Positions 27,543 to 37,480 of a stretch of DNA of 64,000 nt are shown in pieces. The stretch is taken from positions 62,001 to 126,000 of the forward strand of contig CAJXXZ010000001.1 in NCBI GenBank assembly GCA_913063285.1. The letters run 5' to 3'. Both the position numbers and the translations under genes were made by a program. Positions within the stretch are counted from its first letter, which is position 1, and each line of letters starts with the position of its first letter. Below the pieces are notes generated by a model. That model saw nothing but the letters and a program-made list of their open reading frames with translations, was not told the DNA's origin and ran no database searches. Source of the stretch: an uncultured bacterium. GTDB taxonomy: Bacteria; Pseudomonadota; Alphaproteobacteria; CAJXXZ01; 1604HC.

Positions 27543-29684
27543 CTAAGCATTAACCATTTGATATATTTTATCATAGGTTGTTGATCCTTCTTTTTGTTCT
27601 ACCAGTCTTTTAATTTTATCTAGCTCACGTAATTTCGCAATAACTTGATCTGACATCTGATTTAATGGTAAATGCTGATCAACTAATACAACCTGACCAG
27701 TAGCATCTCTAGAGTATCTAATATCATTAACAAATTGAGCATGATCACGAATTAAATCTGAATTTACATCATTCTGAAAGATTTTTTCACCATTAACTGT
27801 TAATAGTTCAAGTGATTTTAATTTAGAACTACGTTCTTTTAATTCAGTAATTTTCAAAAGCACGTCATTCATAGTGTCTCTCTCCATCATAAACTCAAGA
27901 GATTCAAATATAGATTTCAAATCTTCTTTTTGAGTTTTTGTCATATCAATAATCTCATTTTTCAATTCTTGTAATTGATCTTCTGCTACATTATCAAATA
28001 TAGTTGATTCATTCATTGTAGCGGCTCTCAAATCTCTTACAAACTCTCCCATCTTTAATAAACTTGTCTCGAGTGTATTAGTATCAGTTGGAAATAGATT
28101 GGATTGCTTTAGTTTTGTTGCCAAATTTACATCTGCAATCAAAGCTTCAAAAATATCTTGCATCTGAGCATTATCAGATAATTGTGCATTTTCGTTCATT
28201 TTAGATCTTAATCTCTGAAGTTCTATTAAAATACTAGAAATATTATTAAATGCTGCTAATTGACCAAATAAAGTTTTGTTAATCTCAGCTAGTTGTTGAG
28301 CGATAAATTCACTTATAACTGGTAGATTTGCCGTAGCTAATGCATCTGATTGGGAAGACAAAGAAATTAATTTTGATTGCTGTTCTTTTAGAATATTAGC
28401 AAATGCACTTAATGGATTTAGATGATCTAATCCAAGTATAGACACAAAAGACTGTACAGCTATTGCTCTATCACTATCTTTATCTGCTGCTTTTTTCAGA
28501 TTTTGCTCTAATGTATCATTGACCATACCAAAAGAACCATCAGCTAGAGCTTTGAGTACCCATTCTCCATTTGAAGCAATGGCTGAAATTCCTTTTTGTA
28601 AGTTATCATTTACTCCAGACACAATATATTTCTTTACTTCACCAGTTTCTCTATGCACAATAAATGTCTCTGATATATTTTCTTCTACTGCAGTAGATGA
28701 ACGATGTCTATAAAGCATTCTAATAGCTTTAAATTGAGATGTATCAAAAGATTTAGGTTCAGAATGATGTAAAATAGCACCTAAATGATTTGTATTTGGA
28801 TCTGCATCTAATGCAACTTCAATTCTATCTAGGCCATCTTGCTGAACAAAATCTTCAAATACTATTTTTCCTCCATGCCCTACTGAAGCTGTCTGAAGAA
28901 GCACTGTACCATAGTTAGCATACAGCTTTGCTTCTGTAGCAAATGATTCATTATAAATAATATCAATTTGTAAAGCATTTTTACATAATAATAATGATGG
29001 AAGTATAGATAATACTCTTTGTCTATTTCTAAATTTATCCCCAAAATCTGAAATCTTAAATATTGATTTTAACCCATGCATTGTATGATAAACATATTTT
29101 ATAATTTGAGGCAAACTTGATTCACCATTTTGATTTGGATGAGATATAAATTTTGGAGAATTAATTACTATAATACCTGGAATTCTTCTTTCTTTAATAA
29201 TCTTCTCTTCATTATCTTCATTTTTTACTTCTGTTTGATTTTCTGTACCAGTTTTTGAATCAGCTTTACTGTTACTTTCATTATCTATTTCTGATTCTAT
29301 TATAGTTATATTTTCTGTATGCGATTTACTACCTGTTAAAATTGGACCTGCAATATAAATTATACATGTAAATAATAGAAAAGATAATAATATTATTATT
29401 AAGGTATTTGTAGAAATTTTACTACTATCATCACTATAGTTAGTATACTTAATAGTATTATGATTATTACTTTTAGTATTTACACCAGTTTCAGAATTTG
29501 TATCATATTCTTTATTTCGGTGATATACTTTTGAATAATCATATGTATTTTTTTCATTAGAATTATGCCCAGTATTATTATCAAATTTTTCATATTTATA
29601 ATATAATTTAGAATCATCTGATGTATTTTTTTCACTAGAATTATTTTTAAAATTGCTATCAAATTTTTCCTGATCTTTATTCAT
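27543..29684 (-). CDS. Membrane-anchored protein, five-member family, member D
   Basis: I start at the ATG at 29684, which has a GAGGG ribosome site; the frame is open to 29717. A long Asn/Asp/Lys-rich cytoplasmic segment (about 90 residues) with two imperfect repeats (KYEKFDNNTGHNSNEKNTYD type) precedes one membrane span (about 95-115). An acidic linker and the RIPGIIVIN..ISHPNQ motif follow. The family domain (GLKSIFKISDFG to NGEWVLKALADGSFGMV) leads into a ~320-residue helical C-terminal region. Its end (GSTTYDKIYQMV) resembles a unit of the member C repeats. Function unknown. Confidence 0.75.
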   Translation of the reverse strand: MNKDQEKFDSNFKNNSSEKNTSDDSKLYYKYEKFDNNTGHNSNEKNTYDYSKVYHRNKEYDTNSETGVNTKSNNHNTIKYTNYSDDSSKISTNTLIIILLSFLLFTCIIYIAGPILTGSKSHTENITIIESEIDNESNSKADSKTGTENQTEVKNEDNEEKIIKERRIPGIIVINSPKFISHPNQNGESSLPQIIKYVYHTMHGLKSIFKISDFGDKFRNRQRVLSILPSLLLCKNALQIDIIYNESFATEAKLYANYGTVLLQTASVGHGGKIVFEDFVQQDGLDRIEVALDADPNTNHLGAILHHSEPKSFDTSQFKAIRMLYRHRSSTAVEENISETFIVHRETGEVKKYIVSGVNDNLQKGISAIASNGEWVLKALADGSFGMVNDTLEQNLKKAADKDSDRAIAVQSFVSILGLDHLNPLSAFANILKEQQSKLISLSSQSDALATANLPVISEFIAQQLAEINKTLFGQLAAFNNISSILIELQRLRSKMNENAQLSDNAQMQDIFEALIADVNLATKLKQSNLFPTDTNTLETSLLKMGEFVRDLRAATMNESTIFDNVAEDQLQELKNEIIDMTKTQKEDLKSIFESLEFMMERDTMNDVLLKITELKERSSKLKSLELLTVNGEKIFQNDVNSDLIRDHAQFVNDIRYSRDATGQVVLVDQHLPLNQMSDQVIAKLRELDKIKRLVEQKEGSTTYDKIYQMVNA

Positions 29685-29758
29685 ATAAACATCCCTCAAC
29701 CAAATGATACGAATCAAAAATTAAAAATCTCTGAATAGTTTTACAAATTTATATATCT

Positions 29759-30847
29759 TTATTTTGATTCTATGATTAGTTCTATCATCTGTTGAAGATT
29801 TTTACTATTAATTCCTTTTGTGCCTGTATTTTCCTGCAATATTTGTATACTATTAAATAAGACTTTTTGATTTGGTATTATCTTTTTTAGCATATCAAAA
29901 TTTGAATTAACATTAACTAAAGCCACCTGTCCAGTTTTTAGTTCTGTTTTTTTCCAAGTTCCATCACTTAATGTACTCAAACTAAAAAAACCTCCTTTAG
30001 ATGAATATCTAATCACTTCTCCTGTATTTTTATTATATATTATATCTTCGATGATTTTTTGAGATACTTCTGTACTACCTTCATATTTTTGATAGGTAAT
30101 TCTAACTGCAACATAATAGTCACTATTTAAATATTTACTATCAGTAGAAGCTATATTTTGTTCGGTATATATATCATAATTAGGATTTGCCATAAGCTCA
30201 ACTTTAATACTTGTGATTCCATCATTTGATGACAAATTACTAAACACAGCACATTCATCTTCTCCAACAGAAACAGTTTGTATTTTTTGCATTCCATATC
30301 CTGTAGATAATATAGCTTCTACAGCACCTTGCTGGTTATAAATAATATCAATTTGTAAAGAACGTAAAGAAATTTTAGGTGAAGGTAAAATTGTTACAAC
30401 TCTATGTCTATTTGATAAACCATTACCAAAATCTGCAATTTTATAACATGTATTCAAGCCTGGCATTATATGATAACTAAATGATTTTAATTGTAAGTAT
30501 GTATTTATATAATGACGTGATTGATTTTTATGATTAATATCATTTATAGATTTTACAAAAACAGAGCCAGGAACTCTAATACCAGATTTTATATTTTTTA
30601 AAAATACGTTTTCACCACCTCGATCTGTTTTTACTTGTATTTCTTTTACTTTTTCAGCATCATTTGCATTATCTATTTCTTGTAAATCACACAATATTTT
30701 CTCATATGAATTTGTGAAACTTTGATAATATATCGTAATTGCACCTACTATAATTCCTATAATAAAAGATATAATACTCCAATAAAATTTTTTATTGTTT
30801 TCATTATTAGAAAAAGTAATATTACTTTTATTTATTACGCTACACAC
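29759..30847 (-). CDS. Membrane-anchored protein, five-member family, member E
   Basis: The 362-residue product has a short Asn/Lys-rich start, one membrane span (about 22-42), a linker with RVPGSVFVKSI..INHKNQS, and the family domain. The domain runs from GLNTCYKIADFG through LQIDIIYN, GITSIKVELMANPN and DGTWKKTELKTGQVALVNV. A short helical tail replaces the long extensions of C and D. The start appears to be GTG, as no ATG is nearby. It lies 74 bases upstream of member D on the same strand, so the two may be co-transcribed. Confidence 0.75.
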   Translation of the reverse strand: MCSVINKSNITFSNNENNKKFYWSIISFIIGIIVGAITIYYQSFTNSYEKILCDLQEIDNANDAEKVKEIQVKTDRGGENVFLKNIKSGIRVPGSVFVKSINDINHKNQSRHYINTYLQLKSFSYHIMPGLNTCYKIADFGNGLSNRHRVVTILPSPKISLRSLQIDIIYNQQGAVEAILSTGYGMQKIQTVSVGEDECAVFSNLSSNDGITSIKVELMANPNYDIYTEQNIASTDSKYLNSDYYVAVRITYQKYEGSTEVSQKIIEDIIYNKNTGEVIRYSSKGGFFSLSTLSDGTWKKTELKTGQVALVNVNSNFDMLKKIIPNQKVLFNSIQILQENTGTKGINSKNLQQMIELIIESK

Positions 30848-30980
30848 CTTTCTATTTTTATAATTTGTATTAAAAAATTATTAAATTTTTGATGAATGTG
30901 AACCTGAATTTTCTTATTATACAATAGTTCAAGTTTAGAACTTTAATGTGAAATTTTATTAAATATGAACTTTAAGTTAG

Positions 30981-32099
30981 TTATATCTCTTTTTTAAATC
31001 GATAAGTCCAAAAAGATTGCTGTCTACTTTGATAAATAAAGCGAAGTAATATTCCATATAAAAATGAGTTTGCTAGTAATGAACTTCCGCCATGACTAAT
31101 AAAAGGTAAGCATATTCCTTTTGGAGGAATTAAAAACATACATGATGAAATGTGAACCCAAGCTTGAAGTGCTAATATAGAAGAAATACTGACTATATAT
31201 AATCTGTTTTTTAAGTTCATCATATTTTTAGAACAAATAATACATTGTATGATTAAAAATAAAAAACTTAATATTACAAATAAACCGCCAATCATTCCTA
31301 ATTCCTCAACTATTACTGAAAATATAAAGTCTGAATATGCATCAGGCAGCATATTTTTCACAACTCCATATCCGAGACCTTTGCCAAAGACTCCTCCTTG
31401 CTCAATAGCAAACAATGAATGTATAGCTTGATATCCAACTCCTTTAATATCCCTTGTAGGACCTGATATAAATAATGCAATTCTTTTATATATATGAGGC
31501 CAAAATATACTTGCAATTAATACCGAACTTAATAACAATCCAAATGTAATAAGTAGAGATCGAATTGATATTTGATAAATCCATAATTGAGTACATGCCA
31601 TTACACTTAGCAAAATAACATTTCCAAAATCAGGTTGTAAAATTAGTAAAATAATAGAAATTATATATACTGTACAAAAATGAAGCCATTGATTACGTAA
31701 AATATAGTGAATAGCTAATAATAAACAGCTACATTTTAATATCTCTGACGGCTGAAAAGATATTGATAAATTCATTATTTTGATTATCAACCAACGTTTT
31801 GCACCTTTCACACTTAATCCAAATATAAGATATGAATTTAATATGATAGATATTGACCATAATAATTTAAAAAACTGAAAATGTATTTCTGTAGAAATTG
31901 CACAAGAAATCAACATGATTACAACCGATATTACTGCTAATAAACAGTATTTTTGAATAGATGCGTATGGACTAAAACATATCGTACATAAAACTCCTAT
32001 ACTCATCCAAAAAGTGAAAACACCTATGAATCTTCTTATAGTAGTATCTCTTATAAAAGATTTGATTATATTAAGATTACTAATGATTATATCACTCAT
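30981..32099 (-). CDS. ftsW: SEDS-family peptidoglycan polymerase, FtsW-like
   Basis: Polytopic lipid II glycosyltransferase of cell division. The 372-residue product has about ten membrane segments and the SEDS motifs KGAKRWL, SFQPSEILK, QPDFGN, GVGYQAIHSLFAIEQGGVFGKG and LPFISHGGSSLLANS. The wording of the last motif favours FtsW over RodA, but the two are hard to separate without comparison. It overlaps greA by 8 bases. Its presence with ddl, dapD and glmS supports a working peptidoglycan pathway. Confidence 0.88.
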   Translation of the reverse strand: MSDIIISNLNIIKSFIRDTTIRRFIGVFTFWMSIGVLCTICFSPYASIQKYCLLAVISVVIMLISCAISTEIHFQFFKLLWSISIILNSYLIFGLSVKGAKRWLIIKIMNLSISFQPSEILKCSCLLLAIHYILRNQWLHFCTVYIISIILLILQPDFGNVILLSVMACTQLWIYQISIRSLLITFGLLLSSVLIASIFWPHIYKRIALFISGPTRDIKGVGYQAIHSLFAIEQGGVFGKGLGYGVVKNMLPDAYSDFIFSVIVEELGMIGGLFVILSFLFLIIQCIICSKNMMNLKNRLYIVSISSILALQAWVHISSCMFLIPPKGICLPFISHGGSSLLANSFLYGILLRFIYQSRQQSFWTYRFKKEI

Positions 32100-32568
32100 C
32101 GTATTCTATATTTGTAATTTCGTATATACATGTTCCCTTTGGAGTGCGTACTGTAACTTCATCATTTTCTTTTTTTCCTAATAAACTACGCGCCAACGGA
32201 CTATTTACAGCAATTTTTTTCTTTTCGACATCAGATTCATATTCTCCTACTATTTGATATGTAACCTCTTTTTCATCACTCCATAATGTAACGTAAGAAG
32301 AAAAATTAACTTTTTGCTGATTTAAACTTTTTAGATCAGGTACATAACATTTACTAATTTTTTCTTCTAAAGAACGAATCTCTTTTTCATTTCTTGCTTG
32401 ATCTGATTTTGCTGCTTGATATTCAGCATTTTCAGATAAATCACCTAATGCACGAGCTCTAGATATTTCCTCTATAATTTTAGGTCTTACAATTTCTTGT
32501 AAATGTGTATGTTGTTTTTTTAAATTTTTCAGTCCTAAATTAGTGATAGGTTTTTTACCATCAATCAT
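32092..32568 (-). CDS. greA: Transcription elongation factor GreA
   Basis: Rescues backtracked RNA polymerase by stimulating transcript cleavage. The N-terminal coiled coil carries the acidic tip ARALGDLSENAEYQAAK (about 38-54), and the C-terminal FKBP-like domain ends with SPLARSLLGKKENDEVTV and TPKG. The 158-residue length is normal. It is co-directional with and overlaps ftsW, and is divergent from hflX. Confidence 0.95.
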   Translation of the reverse strand: MIDGKKPITNLGLKNLKKQHTHLQEIVRPKIIEEISRARALGDLSENAEYQAAKSDQARNEKEIRSLEEKISKCYVPDLKSLNQQKVNFSSYVTLWSDEKEVTYQIVGEYESDVEKKKIAVNSPLARSLLGKKENDEVTVRTPKGTCIYEITNIEYDE

Positions 32569-32673
32569 AGTTCACCTTCATTTTAATATTATACTACATG
32601 AATATTTACATTGCTATAATATGTTTTATTACAATTACATTGTATTTTTACTATTATGATAATAATATATTAA

Positions 32674-33915
32674 ATGCCACAAACTTCTCACTTCATTCTT
32701 GTTCATTGTAAAATAGATAAAAGTGAGAAATCTGAGCATATAATTGATGAAGGAATCGCTTTACTTGATTCTTATGGCGCAAAAGTAGTGAATCAATTTT
32801 GTTGGTATATAAAAAAAATAAATTCGGCATTTTTTATAGGTAGTGGAGCAATGGAAGAGCTAAAGCAATCTATTGAGTTTCATAAGCCAAATGGAATTTT
32901 TTGGAATGATATACTTTCATATAGACATATTAGAAATTTAGAAAAAGAACTAAAAATTCTTGTTTATGATCGCACAACAGTTATTCTTGATATTTTCATG
33001 CAACGTGCAAGCTCTTCCGAAGAAAAATTACAACTTGAACTTGCAAAATTACAATATGCTCGAACTAGATTAGTAGGTGCATGGGATCATCTTGAAAGAC
33101 AAAGAGGTACAACTTCAACAGTTGGAGGTCCTGGAGAAAAACAAATCGAACTTGATAGACGTATGCTTGATGATAAAATTCAAATTCATAAAAACAAGCT
33201 TAAACAAGTACATAAAACTCGACAAACACAGCGTAAAAGAGATTTACCAATGATTGCTTTAGTTGGATATACAAACTCAGGTAAAACAACACTTTTTAAC
33301 TTAATGACTGAATCAGATAAGGCTGCTGAGAACAAGCTTTTTTGTACACTAACTCCATATATTCGAAAATGCGTATTACCTTCTGAACTTGAAGTACTGA
33401 TCTCTGATACAGTAGGTTTTATATCCAAATTTCCCACCCTACTATTAAATGCTTTTTATGCAACACTGAAAGAAATTCAGTACGCAGATCTTATCTTACA
33501 TGTTAGAGATATAAATATGCCAAATGAAAATGAAAAAGCAAAAAATGTAATGCAAATTCTTGAAAAAATACAAGCAAATCATATTCCAATTATTAATGTA
33601 TGGAGTAAATGGGATCTACAAACTCAAAATATAGCTGAGCATGATGAAAATAATATATATCTTTCTTCAAATACAAAATTTGGATACAACGTTCTTTTAC
33701 AAAGTATTGATAATCACATGAAAAGTAATAAAAAACTGTACACAATTGAAATTTCAATTAATGATACAAAATCAAAAGCATGGCTTTACCAAAATGGTAC
33801 TGTAGAATCTGAAACACAGTCAAATGATGTTTTATATTTAAATGTATGGCTTGATAAAAAGTTTTACTTTAAGTTTCATAATTTGAAAAATGTAAAAATA
33901 GCTGAAAATGAATAA
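32674..33915 (+). CDS. hflX: GTPase HflX
   Basis: Ribosome-associated GTPase that splits stalled ribosomes under stress. The N-terminal domain is followed by the family linker RGTTSTVGGPGEKQIELDRR (about 148-167). The G domain has G1 GYTNSGKTT, G3 DTVGF and G4 as WSKWD in place of NKxD. The 413-residue length is typical. The G4 element with Ser for the usual Asn-Lys is a little divergent. Confidence 0.92.
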   Translation: MPQTSHFILVHCKIDKSEKSEHIIDEGIALLDSYGAKVVNQFCWYIKKINSAFFIGSGAMEELKQSIEFHKPNGIFWNDILSYRHIRNLEKELKILVYDRTTVILDIFMQRASSSEEKLQLELAKLQYARTRLVGAWDHLERQRGTTSTVGGPGEKQIELDRRMLDDKIQIHKNKLKQVHKTRQTQRKRDLPMIALVGYTNSGKTTLFNLMTESDKAAENKLFCTLTPYIRKCVLPSELEVLISDTVGFISKFPTLLLNAFYATLKEIQYADLILHVRDINMPNENEKAKNVMQILEKIQANHIPIINVWSKWDLQTQNIAEHDENNIYLSSNTKFGYNVLLQSIDNHMKSNKKLYTIEISINDTKSKAWLYQNGTVESETQSNDVLYLNVWLDKKFYFKFHNLKNVKIAENE

Positions 33916-34109
33916 ATATATCTTCAAGTTTTTACACAGTGGTAAATTTTTATATTTATCTATTTTACAATTGATAAAATATAAATTAAACAGCACATCA
34001 TTTATATTTTAAGTAAAGAAAGCGTATTTCTTAAATATTTATGAAAAATAAATAGAAAAACGCCAGAAAACACTAGAGAAATAAAATATTTAAAGTTAAA
34101 ATATGTTTG

Positions 34110-34733
34110 ATGAGATCATGTAAAATTTTATCACACGAAAATGATTTACCCGAAAACGTAGTGGTTGGTAGTTCAGTCGCTATAGATACAGAAACAGGTG
34201 GTTTAAATCTACACAGAGACAGATTATGCGTAATACAGCTTGCATTTGATGATGGAAGTTGCCACATAGTACAAATTAAAAAAAATGCTACATCTGCACC
34301 AAATTTACAAAAAATATTGACAAATGTCGATATAACAAAAATTTTTCATTTTGGTCGATTTGATATAGCCATTCTTTATCAAACATTTGGTGTATTAACA
34401 CAAAATGTATATTGTACAAAAATCGCTTCAAAATTAGTGCGTACCTATACTGAAAAACACGGATTAAAAACATTATGTAGAGAGTTGATTGGAGTTGAAA
34501 TTTCAAAAGAACAACAATCTTCTGATTGGGCCGCAAATGTATTATCTGAAGCTCAAAAAGTTTATGCATCACAAGATGTAATTTACCTTCATGATTTAAT
34601 GAAAATTTTAAATGAAAAATTGCATCGAGAAAATCGATATGAAATGGCTGAGCAATGTTTTAAATTTCTTCCTTATAGAGCTTTATTAGATTGTAAAGGA
34701 TGGAATAATGAAGATATTTTTGCTCATATTTAA
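34110..34733 (+). CDS. RNase D-like 3'-5' exonuclease
   Basis: DEDD-type exonuclease domain only, about 207 residues, without the HRDC domains of full RNase D. The first motif is AIDTETG (Asp26, Glu28), the second HFGRFDIAIL, and the third YASQDVIYL (Tyr and Asp of the DEDDy subtype). Such short forms are common in Alphaproteobacteria and act on structured RNA ends. I use the ATG at 34110; an in-frame TTG precedes it directly. It lies upstream of rplB. Confidence 0.88.
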   Translation: MRSCKILSHENDLPENVVVGSSVAIDTETGGLNLHRDRLCVIQLAFDDGSCHIVQIKKNATSAPNLQKILTNVDITKIFHFGRFDIAILYQTFGVLTQNVYCTKIASKLVRTYTEKHGLKTLCRELIGVEISKEQQSSDWAANVLSEAQKVYASQDVIYLHDLMKILNEKLHRENRYEMAEQCFKFLPYRALLDCKGWNNEDIFAHI

Positions 34734-34798
34734 ATAATTATAGTATTTTAAAAAAATATATTGCAAATTTTTTTCAATAGATCTACAATTTAAAAGAC

Positions 34799-35614
34799 AT
34801 GGGAATTATTGCAGTTAAGCCAACCACTCCTGGACAGAGAGGCTTAATAAAAATTGATCGAAGCGGTCTATGGAAAGGTGGACCTCTTAAATCTATGACT
34901 GTGGGTAAACGCAGTACTGGAGGAAGAAATTGTTATGGAAGAATCACATCTTTTCACAGAGGTGGTGGTGCAAAAAAAAAGTACAGAATGGTTGATTTTT
35001 CATACAAAAACTTTTTTGGAGAAACAGGTATAGTGGAAAGAATTGAATACGATCCAAATCGCACAGCATTTATTGCTTTAGTAAAATATTCAGACAAGTA
35101 TAGATATGTAGTTGCAAGCAAGGGACTAAAAGCTGAAGATGAAATTACCACAAATGAAAAAGCAAGAATAAGAGCTGGTAATGCTATGTTACTTAAAAAT
35201 GTTCCCGTTGGATCAATAATTCATAGTATAGAAATAACACCTGGAAGAGGTGCAAAAGTTGCAAGATCCGCTGGAGCATATGCAAAACTACAGGGTCGAG
35301 ATGGAGATTTAGTTATTCTTAAGTTGCAATCTGGAGAATTACGTAGATTTAGTTCACAGTGTATGGCAACAATAGGTGAGGTGTCTAATGCAGATCATAA
35401 AAACACTACGGTAGGTAAAGCTGGTCGTACAAGATGGAAAGGTCGAAGACCAATAGTAAGAGGTATAGCCATGAACCCAATAGATCACCCTCACGGAGGA
35501 AATGCAGATGGAGGAACTCACTTTTCTACTCCATGGGGTGTACCAACCAAGGGATATAAGACTCGTAAAAAGTTAAAATACTCCGACTCAATGATATTAA
35601 AGAGGCGAAACTAA
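34799..35614 (+). CDS. rplB: 50S ribosomal protein L2
   Basis: Core protein of the peptidyl-transferase region. The 271-residue sequence shows the conserved GRITSFHRGGG, TPGRGAKVARSAG and C-terminal MNPIDHPHGGNADGG motifs; the His in the last is the near-invariant one. It opens this half of the S10 operon. The genes usually before it (rpsJ, rplC, rplD, rplW) are not adjacent, since an exonuclease gene precedes it. Confidence 0.98.
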   Translation: MGIIAVKPTTPGQRGLIKIDRSGLWKGGPLKSMTVGKRSTGGRNCYGRITSFHRGGGAKKKYRMVDFSYKNFFGETGIVERIEYDPNRTAFIALVKYSDKYRYVVASKGLKAEDEITTNEKARIRAGNAMLLKNVPVGSIIHSIEITPGRGAKVARSAGAYAKLQGRDGDLVILKLQSGELRRFSSQCMATIGEVSNADHKNTTVGKAGRTRWKGRRPIVRGIAMNPIDHPHGGNADGGTHFSTPWGVPTKGYKTRKKLKYSDSMILKRRN

Positions 35615-35705
35615 TGACTGAAGTTATATCTATACATTTAAGTTATTTTATGATAATGTTCAGTAGGATGGCACATTTGCTTATATTATCACAAAGGGAG
35701 GATAA

Positions 35706-35981
35706 ATGAGATCTTCGCATAAAGGTCCATTTGTGGATCATCATTTAACAAAAAAAGTTGATAAACATATAAAAGATGGATTGATGACTCCTATCAAGAC
35801 ATGGTCAAGACGAAGTACAATACTGCCAAAATTTGTTGGTTTGACATTTTTAGTACATAATGGAAGAAAGTTTATCTCAACACTTGTTACTGAAAATATG
35901 GTGGGACATAAACTTGGTGAATTTTCCTGGACTCGTCTTTTCAAACAGCATAGTGGAGAAAAAAGGAGGAAAGCACTGTGA
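35706..35981 (+). CDS. rpsS: 30S ribosomal protein S19
   Basis: Binds the head of the 30S subunit with S13. The 91-residue sequence shows [13 protein letters not shown] and the C-terminal [13 protein letters not shown] block. A strong AAAGGGAGGATAA ribosome site precedes the ATG, and the stop overlaps the rplV start (GTGA). Confidence 0.97.
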   Translation: MRSSHKGPFVDHHLTKKVDKHIKDGLMTPIKTWSRRSTILPKFVGLTFLVHNGRKFISTLVTENMVGHKLGEFSWTRLFKQHSGEKRRKAL

Positions 35982-36370
35982 TTCGTAAAAGTTTAGTTGA
36001 ACACTTAAAGCGATCTGGTATTGAAAATTTCGCTTCAGCAAAATCACAGATTTATGGTAAGCATTTTGTAGTTGAACGTTTTGTAAGAACATTAACAAAA
36101 ATGAATTTAAATGAAGCTATTGCTAGATTATCATTTGTTTCTGGTAAATATGCAAAAGCTATATACAAAATACTTAATTCATCAAGAAGTAATGCAGCAA
36201 ACAAAGGTATGAATGAAAATGATTTAATAATAAATAGATTTTTCGTAGGACGTGGTCATTATTTATATAGAACTGAGTTTAAAGGTCGTGGAAGAGTTGG
36301 TAGAAAAACACGACCATATTGTAATATGCAAGTCTTTATAACGGAAGATAAGAAGGTGATAAATGGGTAA
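35978..36370 (+). CDS. rplV: 50S ribosomal protein L22
   Basis: Lines the exit tunnel. Start is GTG at 35978, overlapping the rpsS stop by 4 bases, with AAAAGGAGG upstream. The 130-residue sequence ends in the characteristic [21 protein letters not shown] hairpin region, with the usual globular domain ([13 protein letters not shown]) before it. Overlaps rpsC by 8 bases. Confidence 0.95.
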   Translation: MIRKSLVEHLKRSGIENFASAKSQIYGKHFVVERFVRTLTKMNLNEAIARLSFVSGKYAKAIYKILNSSRSNAANKGMNENDLIINRFFVGRGHYLYRTEFKGRGRVGRKTRPYCNMQVFITEDKKVING

Positions 36371-37061
36371 CAAAGTACCTTTATTTGATTTATGGTCAAA
36401 TAATTATAGATCTAGATGGATGTCTCTAAATCGAAAAGAATATGCTGATAACGTAGTAGAAGACATTAAATTAAGAGAATTATTACACAAGTTATCCAGA
36501 AATCACAGATGGGGACTCTCAGATGCAATAATCACCAGAGTTGGTCAAAAAATAAATCTTATGTTAGTTGCAGTACGACCTGGAATAATCATGGGTAAAA
36601 GTGGAGTTAATTTAGATAACACAAAACAACTATTAAAAAAAATAACAGACAAAGATATAGAAATTGATGTAAGGCCTATAGAAAAAGTGGAATCAGACTC
36701 TACAGCAATAGCTTTTAAGTTGATTGGAGATCTACGTAGTAGAAAATCATGTGCAGCAGCAATGAGAAAATATGCAGATGAAGCTATGAAATTTGGAATA
36801 AAAGGAATTAGAATAGAATGTGCAGGTAGATTAGGTGGAGTTGAGATCGCAAGACGAGCTGTAGTATGCAGAGGAAGTGTTCCTAGACATAGAATAAAAG
36901 CAAATATATCATATGTTTGTGAAACAGCCTATACATCATCTGGAACTTGTGGTGTGAAAGTATGGGTACATACTGGAAATACTAGAAAAAAATTAGATGA
37001 AAAAAGAGATTATAATAGATATAATAACAATAGAAGATCTGAAAAAGGGAGACAATCATGA
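36363..37061 (+). CDS. rpsC: 30S ribosomal protein S3
   Basis: Part of the mRNA entry site. The KH domain contains RPGIIMGKSG, and the C-terminal domain has GRLGGVEIARR and GVKVWVHTG. The 232-residue length is normal, ending in a basic, Asn/Arg-rich tail. Overlaps rplP by the ATGA arrangement. Confidence 0.97.
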   Translation: MGNKVPLFDLWSNNYRSRWMSLNRKEYADNVVEDIKLRELLHKLSRNHRWGLSDAIITRVGQKINLMLVAVRPGIIMGKSGVNLDNTKQLLKKITDKDIEIDVRPIEKVESDSTAIAFKLIGDLRSRKSCAAAMRKYADEAMKFGIKGIRIECAGRLGGVEIARRAVVCRGSVPRHRIKANISYVCETAYTSSGTCGVKVWVHTGNTRKKLDEKRDYNRYNNNRRSEKGRQS

Positions 37062-37480
37062 ACTTAATGATGCCTAAAAAGAGAAAGTTTCGTAAAGCAT
37101 TTGGAGGAGTAAGTAAAGGAATGTCTAAATCTGGAAACTTTCTTAACTGGGGAGATTTTGGATTAAAGGCTACATCTATAGGTGATGTAAAAGCAAGACA
37201 AATAGAAGCAGCAAGAAGTGCAATAAGAAGAGCGATGAAAAGAGCTGGTATGTTATGGATTAGAATTTTTCCAGATGTTCCAAGAAGTAAAAAGCCCCTT
37301 GAAGTTCGAATGGGTAGCGGTAAGGGTAATGTTGAATTTTGGGCTGCTCCTGTAAGACCTGGAAGAATATTATTTGAAATAGCTGGTGTTAATGAAGATA
37401 TAGCAATGAAAGCATTAGAATTAGCAAAGTCGAAATTATCTATTAAATCTGTAGCAATTTCAAGAAGGAGTGAATTATGA
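37058..37480 (+). CDS. rplP: 50S ribosomal protein L16
   Basis: Helps position the A-site tRNA. The 140-residue sequence shows RKFRKAFGG near the start, then IEAARSAIRRAMKRAG, RIFPDVPRSKKPLEVRMGSG and the VRPGRILFEIAG block. Overlaps rpsC and rpmC by 4 bases each (ATGA), so the operon is tightly coupled. Confidence 0.97.
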   Translation: MNLMMPKKRKFRKAFGGVSKGMSKSGNFLNWGDFGLKATSIGDVKARQIEAARSAIRRAMKRAGMLWIRIFPDVPRSKKPLEVRMGSGKGNVEFWAAPVRPGRILFEIAGVNEDIAMKALELAKSKLSIKSVAISRRSEL

